64,000 nt of DNA from Hydrogenophaga sp. (GTDB lineage Bacteria; Pseudomonadota; Gammaproteobacteria; Burkholderiales; Burkholderiaceae_C), in NCBI RefSeq assembly GCF_030373245.1, contig NZ_JAUCZF010000001.1, forward strand, positions 186,001-250,000. The letters are read 5' to 3'. Of the stretch, positions 53,279 through 63,567 are shown piece by piece. The notes under the pieces were generated by a model. The model was not told the DNA's origin. It searched no databases and saw nothing but the letters and a program-made list of their open reading frames with translations. A program made the position numbers and the translations under genes. How positions within the stretch are numbered: position 1 is the stretch's first letter; each line of letters starts with the position of its first letter.

Positions 53279-54390
53279 GAAAGATCCTGCCTTCCTCGGA
53301 GCTTCTTCACCAGCCCGACCACCCCCTGCGGCAGAAACAGCGTCACCACGATGAACAGGCCACCCAGGAAGTACAGCCAGAACTCGGGAAAGGCCACCGT
53401 GAGCCAGCTCTTGGCACCATTGACGATGAAGGCGCCGATGATTGGGCCAATCAGCGTGGCGCGACCGCCCACCGCAGCCCATATCGCCATCTCGATGCTC
53501 GCGGCCGGACTCATCTCGCTCGGGTTGATGATGCCGACCTGTGGCACGTACAGCGCGCCAGCCACGCCGCACATCACCGCCGAGATGGTCCAGATGGTGA
53601 GCTTGTAGGGCAGCGGGTTGTAGCCGCAGAACATGACACGGCTCTCCGCATCGCGCACCGCCTGCAGAACGCGACCAAATTTGCTGTTGACCAGCCAGCG
53701 CGCCCACAGGAAGAAACCGAGCAAGGTCAGACCGGTGATCACGAACAGCGACATGCGCATGCCGGGTGTGGCGATCGGCATGTCGAGGATGCGCTTGAAA
53801 TCGGTGAAGCCGTTGTTGCCACCAAAGCCGGTTTCATTTCGGAAGAACAGCAGCAGCGCGGCAAACGTCAGCGCCTGCGTGATGATGGAGAAGTACACGC
53901 CCTTGATGCGCGAACGGAAAGCAAAGTAGCCAAACACAAACGCCACCCCGCCCGGCACCAGAACAATCAGCAACAGCGTGGCGAGGAAGCTGTCCGACAG
54001 CGCCCAGTGCCAGGGCAGCTCCTTCCAGTCCAGGAACACCATGAAGTCGGGCAACTCGCTCTTGTAGTTGCCGTCCAGCCCGATCTGGCGCATGAGGTAC
54101 ATGCCCATCACATAACCGCCGAGTGCAAAGAACAGCCCGTGACCCAGGCTGAGGATGCCGGTGTAGCCCCAGATCAGGTCGATGGCCAGCGCCGCGATGG
54201 CATAGCACATGATCTTGCCCAGCAGGCCGACCATGTAGCCGCTGAGATGAAAAGGACTGCTTTCGGGCACCATCAGATTGAGCGCCGGTGCCAGCGCGCA
54301 GACCACGAGCAGCGCCACGATGAAGGTGCTCCAGCCACCGCGGGTGAGCAGCGGGCCAGGCACCGGAAGCGATACCGCTGGGCGCGTCAT
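53275..54390 (-). CDS. urtC: Urea ABC transporter permease UrtC
   Basis: A 371-residue LivM-type permease with about nine to ten hydrophobic segments. GYTGILSLGHGLFFALGGY and the block GFTDFKRILDMP followed by GVAGALYVPQVGIINP match UrtC. It pairs with UrtB to form the urea channel. Its ATG at 54390 overlaps the urtB stop by four bases, and its stop overlaps urtD. Confidence 0.95.
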   Translation of the reverse strand: MTRPAVSLPVPGPLLTRGGWSTFIVALLVVCALAPALNLMVPESSPFHLSGYMVGLLGKIMCYAIAALAIDLIWGYTGILSLGHGLFFALGGYVMGMYLMRQIGLDGNYKSELPDFMVFLDWKELPWHWALSDSFLATLLLIVLVPGGVAFVFGYFAFRSRIKGVYFSIITQALTFAALLLFFRNETGFGGNNGFTDFKRILDMPIATPGMRMSLFVITGLTLLGFFLWARWLVNSKFGRVLQAVRDAESRVMFCGYNPLPYKLTIWTISAVMCGVAGALYVPQVGIINPSEMSPAASIEMAIWAAVGGRATLIGPIIGAFIVNGAKSWLTVAFPEFWLYFLGGLFIVVTLFLPQGVVGLVKKLRGRQDLS

Positions 54391-55985
54391 GCCTCGCGCC
54401 CCTTGAGAGCAAAAATGCCTTGCGGCCGCTTCTGGATGAACACGATGATGAACACCAGCACCGCGATCTTGGCCAGCACAGCGCCCGCCTGGCCTTCGAT
54501 GAACTTGTTGAGCACGCCCAGGCCCAGCGCGGCGTAGACGGTGCCGGCCAGCTGGCCTACACCGCCCAGCACCACCACCATGAACGAGTCCACGATGTAG
54601 TTTTGCCCGAGATCAGGACCGACGTTGCCGATCTGGCTCAGCGCACAACCCGCCAGACCCGCCACGCCCGAACCCAGCGCAAAGGCGTAGGTATCGATGC
54701 GCGCGGTGTTCACACCCATGCAGGCGGCAATCGGCCGGTTCTGGGTGACGCCACGCACAAACAGGCCCAGCCGCGTGCGCGCGATCATCAAGGCCACACC
54801 GCCCAGCACCAGCGCCGCAAACACGATGATGAGAATGCGGTTCCACGGCAGCGTGAGGTTGCCGAACAGCACCACACTGCCGCTCATCCAGACCGGGTTT
54901 TCTACGCCCACGTTCTGCGCGCCAAACAGGCTGCGCACCGCCTGCATCAGCAGCAGGCTGATGCCCCAGGTGGCGAGCAGCGTCTCAAGGGGCCGACCGT
55001 AGAGGAATCGGATCACGCTGCGCTCCATCAGCGCGCCCACCGCAGCGGAGGCGGCAAAGGCCACTGGCAGCGCGGCCAGCAGATACCAGTCGAAGGCGCC
55101 GGGCAGCATTTCCTGGAACAGGCGCTGCACCAGCCAGGTGGCGTAGGCGCCGATCATGATCAGCTCGCCATGCGCCATGTTGATCACGCCCATGAGGCCA
55201 TAGGTGATGGCCAGACCCAGTGCCGCCAGCAGCAGGATGCTGCCCAGGCTGATGCCGGTGAAGGCTTGACCGAGTGCGCTGGAGATGGCCAGAGAACGGT
55301 CCAGCGAGGCCAGTGCAGACTGCAGGGCCGCCTTGACCTCGGGATCGGATTCGCTCTCGATGCGCTGCAGCAGCAGCGGCCGCACGATCGCCTTGCGCGC
55401 CTCACCCAGCTTCTGCGCCGCAGCCAGACGCTGCGCTGCGTCTTCGCTGGCGAGCAGCACCGCTGCCTGCGCCAGCTCCAGCGTCTGGCGCGCGTCATCA
55501 TCCAGATTCGCCGCGAGGGCGCGCTCGATCACAGGCAGCTGGTCGGCATCGGGTTCGTCAAAGCTGCTGCGTTGCAGCGTGAGCGCGGCGGCGCGCTGGC
55601 GCTGGGGCGTGCCGCCCACCAGCTCCATGCCGGCCAGCGCGGTGGCCAGCGCGGAGCGAATCCGGTTGTTCACGATCACCTCTTCGGCGCTGTCGCCGAG
55701 CGTGGCGGCGGCGCCTGTCACGGCATCGCTCGCATCGGCGTCGCCCACGATGAGCACCTGCTCGTCCTGCACACGCACACGGCCTTCAGCCAGCGCCGTC
55801 AACAAGGCCGTGCCACGCGCATCGGGACTCGCGGCCAGAGCGCCGATGGTGGCAATGCGCTCGTCGCTGTCGCCGCGAGCCAGCGCAAGGGCCTGCTCGG
55901 TGGTGAGCGCGTGCGCCATCGAACTGGCCAGCAACCAGAGTGCGCACAGCCAGACCGATCGCCAGGAGGACAGGAAGAGACGCAT
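54387..55985 (-). CDS. urtB: Urea ABC transporter permease UrtB with N-terminal helical domain
   Basis: A 532-residue protein. A signal-like segment (1-27) is followed by about 220 residues of soluble helical repeats, as usual for UrtB, then a LivH-type permease (from about 245) with ITYGLMGVINMAHGELIMIGAY and GGVGQLAGTVYAALGLG. The frame is open upstream, but ATG 55985 begins a clear signal sequence. 133 bases separate it from urtA; no promoter is obvious there. Confidence 0.95.
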   Translation of the reverse strand: MRLFLSSWRSVWLCALWLLASSMAHALTTEQALALARGDSDERIATIGALAASPDARGTALLTALAEGRVRVQDEQVLIVGDADASDAVTGAAATLGDSAEEVIVNNRIRSALATALAGMELVGGTPQRQRAAALTLQRSSFDEPDADQLPVIERALAANLDDDARQTLELAQAAVLLASEDAAQRLAAAQKLGEARKAIVRPLLLQRIESESDPEVKAALQSALASLDRSLAISSALGQAFTGISLGSILLLAALGLAITYGLMGVINMAHGELIMIGAYATWLVQRLFQEMLPGAFDWYLLAALPVAFAASAAVGALMERSVIRFLYGRPLETLLATWGISLLLMQAVRSLFGAQNVGVENPVWMSGSVVLFGNLTLPWNRILIIVFAALVLGGVALMIARTRLGLFVRGVTQNRPIAACMGVNTARIDTYAFALGSGVAGLAGCALSQIGNVGPDLGQNYIVDSFMVVVLGGVGQLAGTVYAALGLGVLNKFIEGQAGAVLAKIAVLVFIIVFIQKRPQGIFALKGREA

Positions 55986-56118
55986 GGATCCGTCTTTCAG
56001 AGGGGCAGGCGGGCGGGCGTCAGGCGCGCCGCATGCGACCGACACAGTGGGCGCAGAGTTGAGCCAGGCCGACCCCGCCCAAGCAAGGCATGGGCAGATG
56101 GCGGCCAGGCTCAGACCA

Positions 56119-57390
<1,272 letters not shown>

Positions 57391-57449
57391 GGGTGGCACT
57401 CCAGGAAGGTGGAAGGTAAGCGGCCCAACACGGGCTGCTGACCTTCCTT

Positions 57450-57465
57450 TGCAAACCCTGTGCCA
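57450..57465 (-). promoter_or_regulatory. Sigma-54 (-24/-12) promoter of urtA
   Basis: On the minus strand TGGCACAGGGTTTGCA has TGGCAC, ten bases from GG to GC, and TTGCA, an excellent match. It lies 60 bases upstream of the urtA ATG. Confidence 0.8.
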
Positions 57466-57555
57466 ACTTTTTTGCACCGCAGCAAACGAAGGGGCATTTC
57501 ACCCAGTCTGTACAGTGGCACACCGCCTTGGCGCGGCGCCCGTCGCGACGGCACA

Positions 57556-57576
57556 GTGCACCCCATCCGGGTGCAC
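57556..57576. promoter_or_regulatory. NtrC-like palindrome between divergent urtA and ureA promoters
   Basis: GTGCACCC-CATCC-GGGTGCAC is a perfect 8+5+8 inverted repeat. The half-sites agree with NtrC (GCAC...GGTGC), but the two halves are two bases further apart than in the enteric consensus. It lies about 90 and 80 bases from the two sigma-54 elements that flank it, in the middle of the 309-base urtA-ureA gap. Confidence 0.55.
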
Positions 57577-57655
57577 AAGCGGTCACTCGCGCACCAAAAA
57601 TCGGGGGTTCGCACCAATGCCGGGCATCGAGGAGGATCCGACCTGCGCACCGACC

Positions 57656-57671
57656 TGGCGCACAATTTGCG
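57656..57671 (+). promoter_or_regulatory. Sigma-54-like promoter of ureA
   Basis: TGGCGCACAATTTGCG keeps TGGC, TTGC and the ten-base GG-GC spacing but has G instead of A after TGGC. It would start transcription near 57682, 18 bases before the ureA ATG. Confidence 0.6.
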
Positions 57672-57699
57672 AACGTCAGCTCAACCGGACCGAACGACC

Positions 57700-58002
57700 A
57701 TGGAACTCACCCCTCGCGAAAAAGACAAGCTGCTGATCTTCACCGCCGCCCTGCTCGCCGAGCGGCGCAAGGCACGCGGACTCCAGCTGAACTACCCCGA
57801 AGCCGTGGCCCTGATCAGTGCGGCGGTGATGGAAGGCGCGCGCGATGGCAAGACCGTGGCCCAGCTCATGAGCGAAGGCCGCAACGTGCTGACCCGCGCC
57901 GATGTCATGGATGGCATCGCCGAGATGATTCCCGACATCCAGGTCGAGGCCACGTTTCCCGATGGCACGAAGCTGGTGACCGTGCACCAGCCCATACTTT
58001 GA
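57700..58002 (+). CDS. ureA: Urease gamma subunit UreA
   Basis: A 100-residue urease gamma subunit: [34 protein letters not shown] and [15 protein letters not shown] are invariant blocks. With UreB and UreC it forms the (alpha-beta-gamma)3 enzyme that splits urea to ammonia and carbamate in the cytosol. It is divergent from urtA. An 11-C tract begins directly after the stop codon. Confidence 0.97.
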   Translation: MELTPREKDKLLIFTAALLAERRKARGLQLNYPEAVALISAAVMEGARDGKTVAQLMSEGRNVLTRADVMDGIAEMIPDIQVEATFPDGTKLVTVHQPIL

Positions 58003-58088
58003 CCCCCCCCCCCGCGCCTCGCTGCGCGCGTCACCCCCAGGGGCGGCGCTGGCAGCCCGGCAAAGCCGGTTCCTCGGCGCCCTTGATT
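58003..58088. repeat. Poly-C tract and GC-rich dispersed repeat (copy 4) between ureA and ureJ
   Basis: Eleven C (58003-58013) follow the ureA stop codon, then GCCTCGCTGCGCGCG, CCCCCAGGGG and GGCAAAGCCGG. The last element is shared with repeat copies at 17.9 and 29.0 kb. Confidence 0.5.
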
Positions 58089-58124
58089 CAGACACTTCGT
58101 TCTACCGCCGTTGCAGAGGTCCAT

Positions 58125-58715
58125 ATGAAACGCATCGCCAAGACCCTTTTCTCCGCCGCATTGGCATCCGCCGCGCTCGCTGCCCAGGCCCACTCCGGCC
58201 ACGGCACCAGGAGCCTAATGGAAGGCCTGGCCCACCCCTTTGGCCTGGACCACCTGCTGGCCATGGTGGCGGTGGGCGTGTGGTCGGTTGCCGCACTGCC
58301 CCGTGACAAGGCCTGGCAAGGCCCGGCGGTTTTCCTGCTGGCCTTGATCGCCAGCGCCACCCTGGGCATGCTGGGCCTGACCCTGCCCTATCTCGAGCAC
58401 GGCGTCGCGCTCTCGGTGGTGCTGTTTGGCGGGATGCTGATCGCCGCCACCCGCCCCCTGCCACCGGCTGTGGGCCTGGGCTTGATCGCCGCCGCTTCGG
58501 CACTGCACGGCCTGGCCCACGGGTCTGAAACGCCCGAGACCGGCTTCGCCGGCTACGCCGTCGGCTTCCTGTTCACCACGGCAGCCTTGCACCTGGGCGG
58601 CGTGGGCTTGGGGCTGGCCATCAAACAGCTGTTCAGCGAGCGTCGCGGCCCGGCCCTGAGCGGCCTGGGAACCGCACTCGGTGGCGCCGGCCTGTACCTG
58701 TTCGCCCAGCTCTGA
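58125..58715 (+). CDS. ureJ: HupE/UreJ-family nickel permease-like protein
   Basis: A 196-residue membrane protein with a cleavable-looking signal (1-22), then [29 protein letters not shown]: the H-P-x2-G-x-D-H block is the metal-binding motif of HupE/UreJ proteins. About six membrane segments follow, with a second histidine motif LHGLAHGSE. It probably supplies nickel to urease. The frame is open to 57528, but ATG 58125 starts the signal and AGAGG precedes it. It lies between ureA and ureB, a common UreJ position in this group. Confidence 0.9.
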   Translation: MKRIAKTLFSAALASAALAAQAHSGHGTRSLMEGLAHPFGLDHLLAMVAVGVWSVAALPRDKAWQGPAVFLLALIASATLGMLGLTLPYLEHGVALSVVLFGGMLIAATRPLPPAVGLGLIAAASALHGLAHGSETPETGFAGYAVGFLFTTAALHLGGVGLGLAIKQLFSERRGPALSGLGTALGGAGLYLFAQL

Positions 58716-58725
58716 GGACCTGACC

Positions 58726-59034
58726 ATGATCCCCGGCGAACTCTTTGTTGAAGCGGGCGATCACGCCCTGAACCCCGGCCGCACGGCGCTCACGCTGGTG
58801 GTGCAAAACACCGCCAATCGCCCGGTGCAGGTAGGCTCGCACTACCACTTTGCCGAAACCAACGCCGCCTTGTCGTTCGACCGCGCGGCCGCGCGGGGCA
58901 AACGCCTGAACATCCCCAGCGGCACCGCCGTGCGCTTCGAGCCCGGCCAGCAACGCACGGTGGAGCTGATTGACTACGCGGGTGCGCGCATCGTGCATGG
59001 ATTTCGTGGACTGACCCAAGGCGCTCTGGACTGA
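58726..59034 (+). CDS. ureB: Urease beta subunit UreB
   Basis: A 102-residue beta subunit: [38 protein letters not shown] and [16 protein letters not shown] are diagnostic. It starts ten bases after the ureJ stop. Normally ureC follows directly; here an opposite-strand gene of over 1.1 kb separates them. Confidence 0.96.
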   Translation: MIPGELFVEAGDHALNPGRTALTLVVQNTANRPVQVGSHYHFAETNAALSFDRAAARGKRLNIPSGTAVRFEPGQQRTVELIDYAGARIVHGFRGLTQGALD

Positions 59035-59085
59035 CGAGCGCACCCATTGCCCCGGTCAAACCGATCGTTGTTCGGTGCCAATCGC

Positions 59086-60234
59086 TCAGTTCGTGATGGT
59101 TGTGCGCGTCACCACCGGTTGCCCGGGCGCAGCCAGCACGAAAAAGCCAGGCAAGCCGCTGGTACCAAAACGGGTGGCGGAATTGCGCGCAAACACCGAA
59201 TCGCTCAGCGTCATGCTACCTGTTAGGTTGTTGCTCACATAAATGACAGCACTACCGCCTTCAGACGCTGTGTTGTCGGTCACTTGACTGCCATAGATCG
59301 ACAAGGTGAAGGTGTTCCCGTCGTTGTAGATCGCGCCGCCGCTGCCACCGCCTGGGGTGCCGGGTCGCTGGGGATTGGCGCCATTGCCCAAGGCCGAGTT
59401 GTGCGAAAGAATGCTGTTGTAGATGCTGTACGACACCCCGATGCTGCTGAGTGCGCCACCATTCGAGCAGCTGTTGCCCAGGCCCGCTCCGCCGCCAAAC
59501 GTGCTTTGCACCACATACACCGGCCTACCCTGGAACATATCCAGCACGCGCACCGCGCCACCGCCCATGTCGGGACCAGTGGCCTCGCAGCGGTTGTTGG
59601 TGAACACGCTGTTGACGATCTTGAACTGACCGCCCCGCACGAAGATGGCACCACCGCCACCGCCATCGGCTAATTGGCCAGTCGAATTGCCGTTCACAAA
59701 CCGAATGTTCTGCACTGTGAGGCGCGGGGTTTCCTGGTTATCGCAAGACGCTGTGGTCCATACCTGGGCGGCATCGCAGGTGTTTTGGTACAAGATCCGG
59801 ACATTGCCACCGCCATTCAGGGTGATCAAACCTTGACCATCCAAGGTCACATCAGGCCGGTTGTTGAACACCTTGGCTGTGCTCGTCATGTTGATGGTCA
59901 CTGGGCTGGCGCCGCAGTTGAAGCGGATCTTCCCGCCCAGAGCCACGGCATTCACCACGGCCTGGCCAGTGCAGCTGGCTGGCGAGCCAGTACCCACCAC
60001 CCGATCAGGCTGACTGGTGTCCACCGTGAGACCTGCTGCCGGCACGGGCACCTGGCCACTTTGAGCCCCGACATCCGATGGCCATCCCCCCACACCGGAA
60101 AGAGTCCCGCCCCCACTGCCGGACTCTTCCGGCCCTGGGGAACCGCCTCCACCACAGGCCGCCAAGCCTGTCAGTGCAACACACAGAAAACCTGCTCGCA
60201 AAGAAAACGGCAGGCGAAACTCGGGACAAAACAT
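59086..60234 (-). CDS. Beta-helix (polymorphic-outer-membrane-like) lipoprotein inserted in the urease genes
   Basis: About 382 residues from ATG 60234 (an ATG at 60273 is also possible). A lipoprotein signal ends LAAC, followed by a glycine/serine-rich linker. The rest has repeats typical of right-handed parallel beta-helices: GGGGAIFVRGG, GGAVRVLD, GGALSSIG and GGAIYNDG, each followed by N-S-x-F/I-x-x-N motifs, like the pectate-lyase/CSLREA-domain extracellular proteins. It should be surface-attached; function unknown. It is on the opposite strand between ureB and ureC and so does not belong to the urease operon. Confidence 0.82.
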   Translation of the reverse strand: MFCPEFRLPFSLRAGFLCVALTGLAACGGGGSPGPEESGSGGGTLSGVGGWPSDVGAQSGQVPVPAAGLTVDTSQPDRVVGTGSPASCTGQAVVNAVALGGKIRFNCGASPVTINMTSTAKVFNNRPDVTLDGQGLITLNGGGNVRILYQNTCDAAQVWTTASCDNQETPRLTVQNIRFVNGNSTGQLADGGGGGAIFVRGGQFKIVNSVFTNNRCEATGPDMGGGAVRVLDMFQGRPVYVVQSTFGGGAGLGNSCSNGGALSSIGVSYSIYNSILSHNSALGNGANPQRPGTPGGGSGGAIYNDGNTFTLSIYGSQVTDNTASEGGSAVIYVSNNLTGSMTLSDSVFARNSATRFGTSGLPGFFVLAAPGQPVVTRTTITN

Positions 60235-60457
60235 GGGTCGATCGGTCGCTGAATAAATGGAATGCCGGGACATGTTGCGCGGCTGATTGAGATCGAATGC
60301 TGGCACGATCTGTGCTGAAATCTCTGGATCGCAAGCCGACTGCTCATCTGAGCACCAAAGGACCATTTAGGCAACGCTGCCGTGTAGGAAGTTGTGTGTG
60401 CGTGTTACACACGACCAGCTTTAGCAGCACCGAAAGTACCCCAGGACGAAGACCCCC

Positions 60458-62176
60458 ATGGCCACCATCCCCCGCAGCACTTATGCCGACATGTTCGGCC
60501 CCACCGTCGGCGACCGCGTGCGCCTGGCCGACACCGGCCTGCTGATCGAGGTTGAAAAAGACTTCACCCTGGCCGCGGGCGGCTACGGGGAAGAAGTCAA
60601 GTTCGGCGGCGGCAAGACCATCCGCGACGGCATGGCGCAGTCGCAAAGAACGCGCGCAGAAGGCGCGGTCGACACGGTGATGACCAACGCACTCATCGTG
60701 GACCACTGGGGCATCGTCAAGGCCGATATCGGCTTGAAGGACGGCCGCATCGTCGCCATCGGCAAGGCTGGCAACCCGGACACCATGCCGGGTGTGGACA
60801 TCGTCATCGGCGCGGGCACCGAGATCATCAGCTGCGAGGGCAACATCGTCACCGCCGGCGGCATCGACAGCCACATCCATTTCATCTGCCCGCAGCAGAT
60901 CGACGAAGCCCTGGCCTCGGGCGTGACCACCATGCTCGGCGGCGGCACCGGCCCGGCCACCGGCACCTTTGCCACCACCTGCACGCCCGGCCCCTGGCAC
61001 ATCGAACGCATGCTGCAGGCCGCCGACGGCTTTGCCATGAACATCGGTTTTCTGGGCAAAGGCAACGCCAGCCAACCGGCGCCGCTGCGCGAGCAGATCG
61101 ACGCCGGCGTGATCGGCCTCAAGCTGCACGAGGACTGGGGCTCCACGCCCAGCGCCATCAGCAACTGCCTGGACGTGGCAGAAGAAACCGACACCCAAGT
61201 GGCGCTGCACAGCGACACGCTCAACGAGTCCGGCTTCGTGGAAGACACCATTGCCGCCACCAAGGGCCGCACGCTCTGCGCCTTCCACACCGAAGGCGCA
61301 GGCGGCGGCCATGCGCCGGACATCATCCGCGTGGTGGGTGAGGCCAACTTCCTGCCGTCGTCCACCAACCCGACCATGCCCTACACCGTCAACACGCTCG
61401 ACGAGCATGTGGACATGCTGATGGTCTGCCACCACCTGGACGCTTCCATCCCCGAAGACCTGGCCTTTGCCGAGAGCCGGATCCGCCGCGAGACCATCGC
61501 GGCCGAAGACATCCTGCACGACATGGGCGCCATCAGCATCATGAGCAGCGACAGCCAGGCCATGGGCCGCGTGGGCGAGGTCATCATCCGCACCTGGCAG
61601 ACGGCCGACAAGATGAAAAGTCAGCGCGGCACGCTGCCCGAAGACAGCTCGCGCAACGACAACTTCCGCGTCAAGCGCTACGTCGCCAAATACACCATCA
61701 ACCCGGCGATTACCCACGGCATGTCGCACATCGTGGGCTCGCTCGAAGTCGGCAAGTGGGCCGATCTGGTGGTCTGGAAACCGGCTTTCTTCGGCGTCAA
61801 GCCCGCGCTGGTCTTGAAGGGCGGCAGCATCGCACTGGCTGCGATGGGTGACCCCAACGCGTCCATCCCCACACCACAGCCGGTGCACTATCGACCTCAG
61901 TTCGGCGCCTTCGGCTCTGCGCTGGCGCACGGCAGCCTGACCTTTGTGTCGCAGGCTGCTCAGCAAGCCGGTGTGCGCGAGCGCTACGGTCTGCAGAAGC
62001 AGACCATTGCGGTGCAAGCCTGCCGCAGCGTGACCAAAGCGCACATGGTGCACAACAGTTACCTGCCCACGATGGAGATCGACCCGCAGCGCTACACGGT
62101 TCGGGCCGATGGCAAACTGCTCACTTGCGAACCTGCCACCGAGCTGCCGATGGCGCAGCGGTACTTTCTCTTCTGA
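60458..62176 (+). CDS. ureC: Urease alpha (catalytic) subunit UreC
   Basis: A 572-residue catalytic subunit with all active-site residues: H139 and H141 (SHIHF), the lysine to be carbamylated K222 (GLKLHEDWG), H251, H277, the mobile-flap C324-H325 (MVCHHLD) and D365. These are the usual positions shifted by about five residues. It binds two nickel ions. ATG 60458 follows a 90-base gap from the reverse lipoprotein gene that contains a GTGTGT/ACACAC hairpin (60394-60412). Because the operon is interrupted, a separate promoter for ureC is probable. Confidence 0.97.
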   Translation: MATIPRSTYADMFGPTVGDRVRLADTGLLIEVEKDFTLAAGGYGEEVKFGGGKTIRDGMAQSQRTRAEGAVDTVMTNALIVDHWGIVKADIGLKDGRIVAIGKAGNPDTMPGVDIVIGAGTEIISCEGNIVTAGGIDSHIHFICPQQIDEALASGVTTMLGGGTGPATGTFATTCTPGPWHIERMLQAADGFAMNIGFLGKGNASQPAPLREQIDAGVIGLKLHEDWGSTPSAISNCLDVAEETDTQVALHSDTLNESGFVEDTIAATKGRTLCAFHTEGAGGGHAPDIIRVVGEANFLPSSTNPTMPYTVNTLDEHVDMLMVCHHLDASIPEDLAFAESRIRRETIAAEDILHDMGAISIMSSDSQAMGRVGEVIIRTWQTADKMKSQRGTLPEDSSRNDNFRVKRYVAKYTINPAITHGMSHIVGSLEVGKWADLVVWKPAFFGVKPALVLKGGSIALAAMGDPNASIPTPQPVHYRPQFGAFGSALAHGSLTFVSQAAQQAGVRERYGLQKQTIAVQACRSVTKAHMVHNSYLPTMEIDPQRYTVRADGKLLTCEPATELPMAQRYFLF

Positions 62177-62196
62177 CAACTGTCGACTCCGCGCGC

Positions 62197-62739
62197 ATGC
62201 AACAAGCCTCCAAACTCATTCCCCAGGGTCGCGGTCTCGCGCCGACCCTGCTCAAACGTGCGCCACAGGTTGAGCTGGACTGGGACTTGCGCCAAAAAAG
62301 CCGCTTCGATGCCACCACGTCCGATGGCCAGCATATCGGCGTGTTCCTGCCGCGCGGCAGCGTGGTGCGCGGCGGAGACGTGCTGGTGACCGAGTCCGGC
62401 ACGCTGGTGCGCGTGGTGGCGGCACCTCAGCCGGTGCTGCGCATCACCGCGTGCAACGAGCACGGTCACCACCACGACGGGGCTTTTGAACTCATGCGCG
62501 CGGCCTACCACCTGGGCAACCGCCACGTTCCGATCGAACTCAAGCCCGACCACCTCAAGATCGAGCCCGACCATGTGCTGGCCGATCTGCTGCGCGCCAT
62601 GCACCTGAGCGTGAGCGAGGTCAACGAAGCGTTCGAGCCCGAGGCCGGAGCCTACAGCCAGCACGCGGGGCACGCCCACGCTCCCAGTGCCCACGCACAC
62701 CACGATCATCACGCCGCTGGCTCGCATGAGCATGGCTGA
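62197..62739 (+). CDS. ureE: Urease accessory protein UreE (nickel metallochaperone)
   Basis: A 180-residue UreE. The C-terminal half holds the nickel-site histidine block [12 protein letters not shown], and the tail is histidine-rich ([19 protein letters not shown]), which stores or delivers nickel to UreG. It starts 20 bases after ureC. ATG 62197 was chosen over an upstream frame that runs into ureC. Overlaps ureF by 14 bases. Confidence 0.94.
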   Translation: MQQASKLIPQGRGLAPTLLKRAPQVELDWDLRQKSRFDATTSDGQHIGVFLPRGSVVRGGDVLVTESGTLVRVVAAPQPVLRITACNEHGHHHDGAFELMRAAYHLGNRHVPIELKPDHLKIEPDHVLADLLRAMHLSVSEVNEAFEPEAGAYSQHAGHAHAPSAHAHHDHHAAGSHEHG

Positions 62740-63445
62740 ACCCGCAGGCAACAGCGCGGCACGAACCTCTGGCCTGCTGCAACTGCTCTGGCTGGCCTCG
62801 CCCGCCCTGCCGGTGGGTGGCTTCTCGTACTCCGAAGGCCTGGAGTCTGCCGTGGAGGCCGGCCTGGTGCACGACGAGGCCAGCGCCGCCAGCTGGCTGC
62901 TGGACCAACTGCACCTGAGCCTGGCGCGCAGCGATCTGGCGGTGGTCGCGCAAGCGATTCCCGCCTGGCGCAGCCACGACCTGGCTCGCATCACCGCACT
63001 CAACGACTGGGTGCTGCAGACCCGCGAATCCGCCGAACTGCGGCAGCAGACCGAGCAAATGGGCCGCTCACTGCTCACCTGGGCGCAATCACTGGGAGAA
63101 CTCGGGCGGGGTGTGGCCGAGGCGCTGGCGTCTGCCCGCCTGGATCCGCCGAGCTACCCGGTGGCCATGGCCTGCGCCGCTGCACTCAGCGGCGCACAAG
63201 CCCACGACAGCCTGACCGGCTTTGCCTTCGGCTGGTCCGAAAACATGGTGCAGGCCGCCATCAAGTCGGTGCCGCTGGGCCAGAGCGCCGGTCAGCGCAT
63301 GCTGGCCAGGCTCGCCCAGGCCATTCCCGAGGCGGTGGCCCAGGCCCAGTCGCTCACCGACGACTCCCGGCAAGCCTTCACGCCACTGCTCGCCATTCTT
63401 TCGGCCCAGCACGAAACCCAGTATTCCCGTCTGTTCCGTTCCTAG
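62726..63445 (+). CDS. ureF: Urease accessory protein UreF
   Basis: A 239-residue all-helical Ure[24 protein letters not shown] and, in the C-terminal part, [16 protein letters not shown] and [12 protein letters not shown]. UreF bridges UreD and UreG on the apo-urease and controls UreG GTP use. ATG 62726 is inside the ureE end; ATG 62732 is two codons later and equally possible. Confidence 0.95.
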   Translation: MSMAEPAGNSAARTSGLLQLLWLASPALPVGGFSYSEGLESAVEAGLVHDEASAASWLLDQLHLSLARSDLAVVAQAIPAWRSHDLARITALNDWVLQTRESAELRQQTEQMGRSLLTWAQSLGELGRGVAEALASARLDPPSYPVAMACAAALSGAQAHDSLTGFAFGWSENMVQAAIKSVPLGQSAGQRMLARLAQAIPEAVAQAQSLTDDSRQAFTPLLAILSAQHETQYSRLFRS

Positions 63446-63469
63446 ATCAACCCCCGCGCCGTTTCGCGA

Positions 63470-63545
63470 CTTCCAACCCCAAGAGGATCCACACCGACGG
63501 TCCGGCCAAGCCGGCTCCAAGGTGTGTGCTGAAGCTGCCCTTCAA
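63470..63545. repeat. Intergenic repeat-like block between ureF and ureG
   Basis: Contains CACCGACGGTCCGGCCAAGCCGG and related short palindromic elements similar to those in the other intergenic repeat copies. It fills most of the 122-base ureF-ureG gap. Confidence 0.35.
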
Positions 63546-63567
63546 CCCGTCCAACTCCGTCTTTGCC

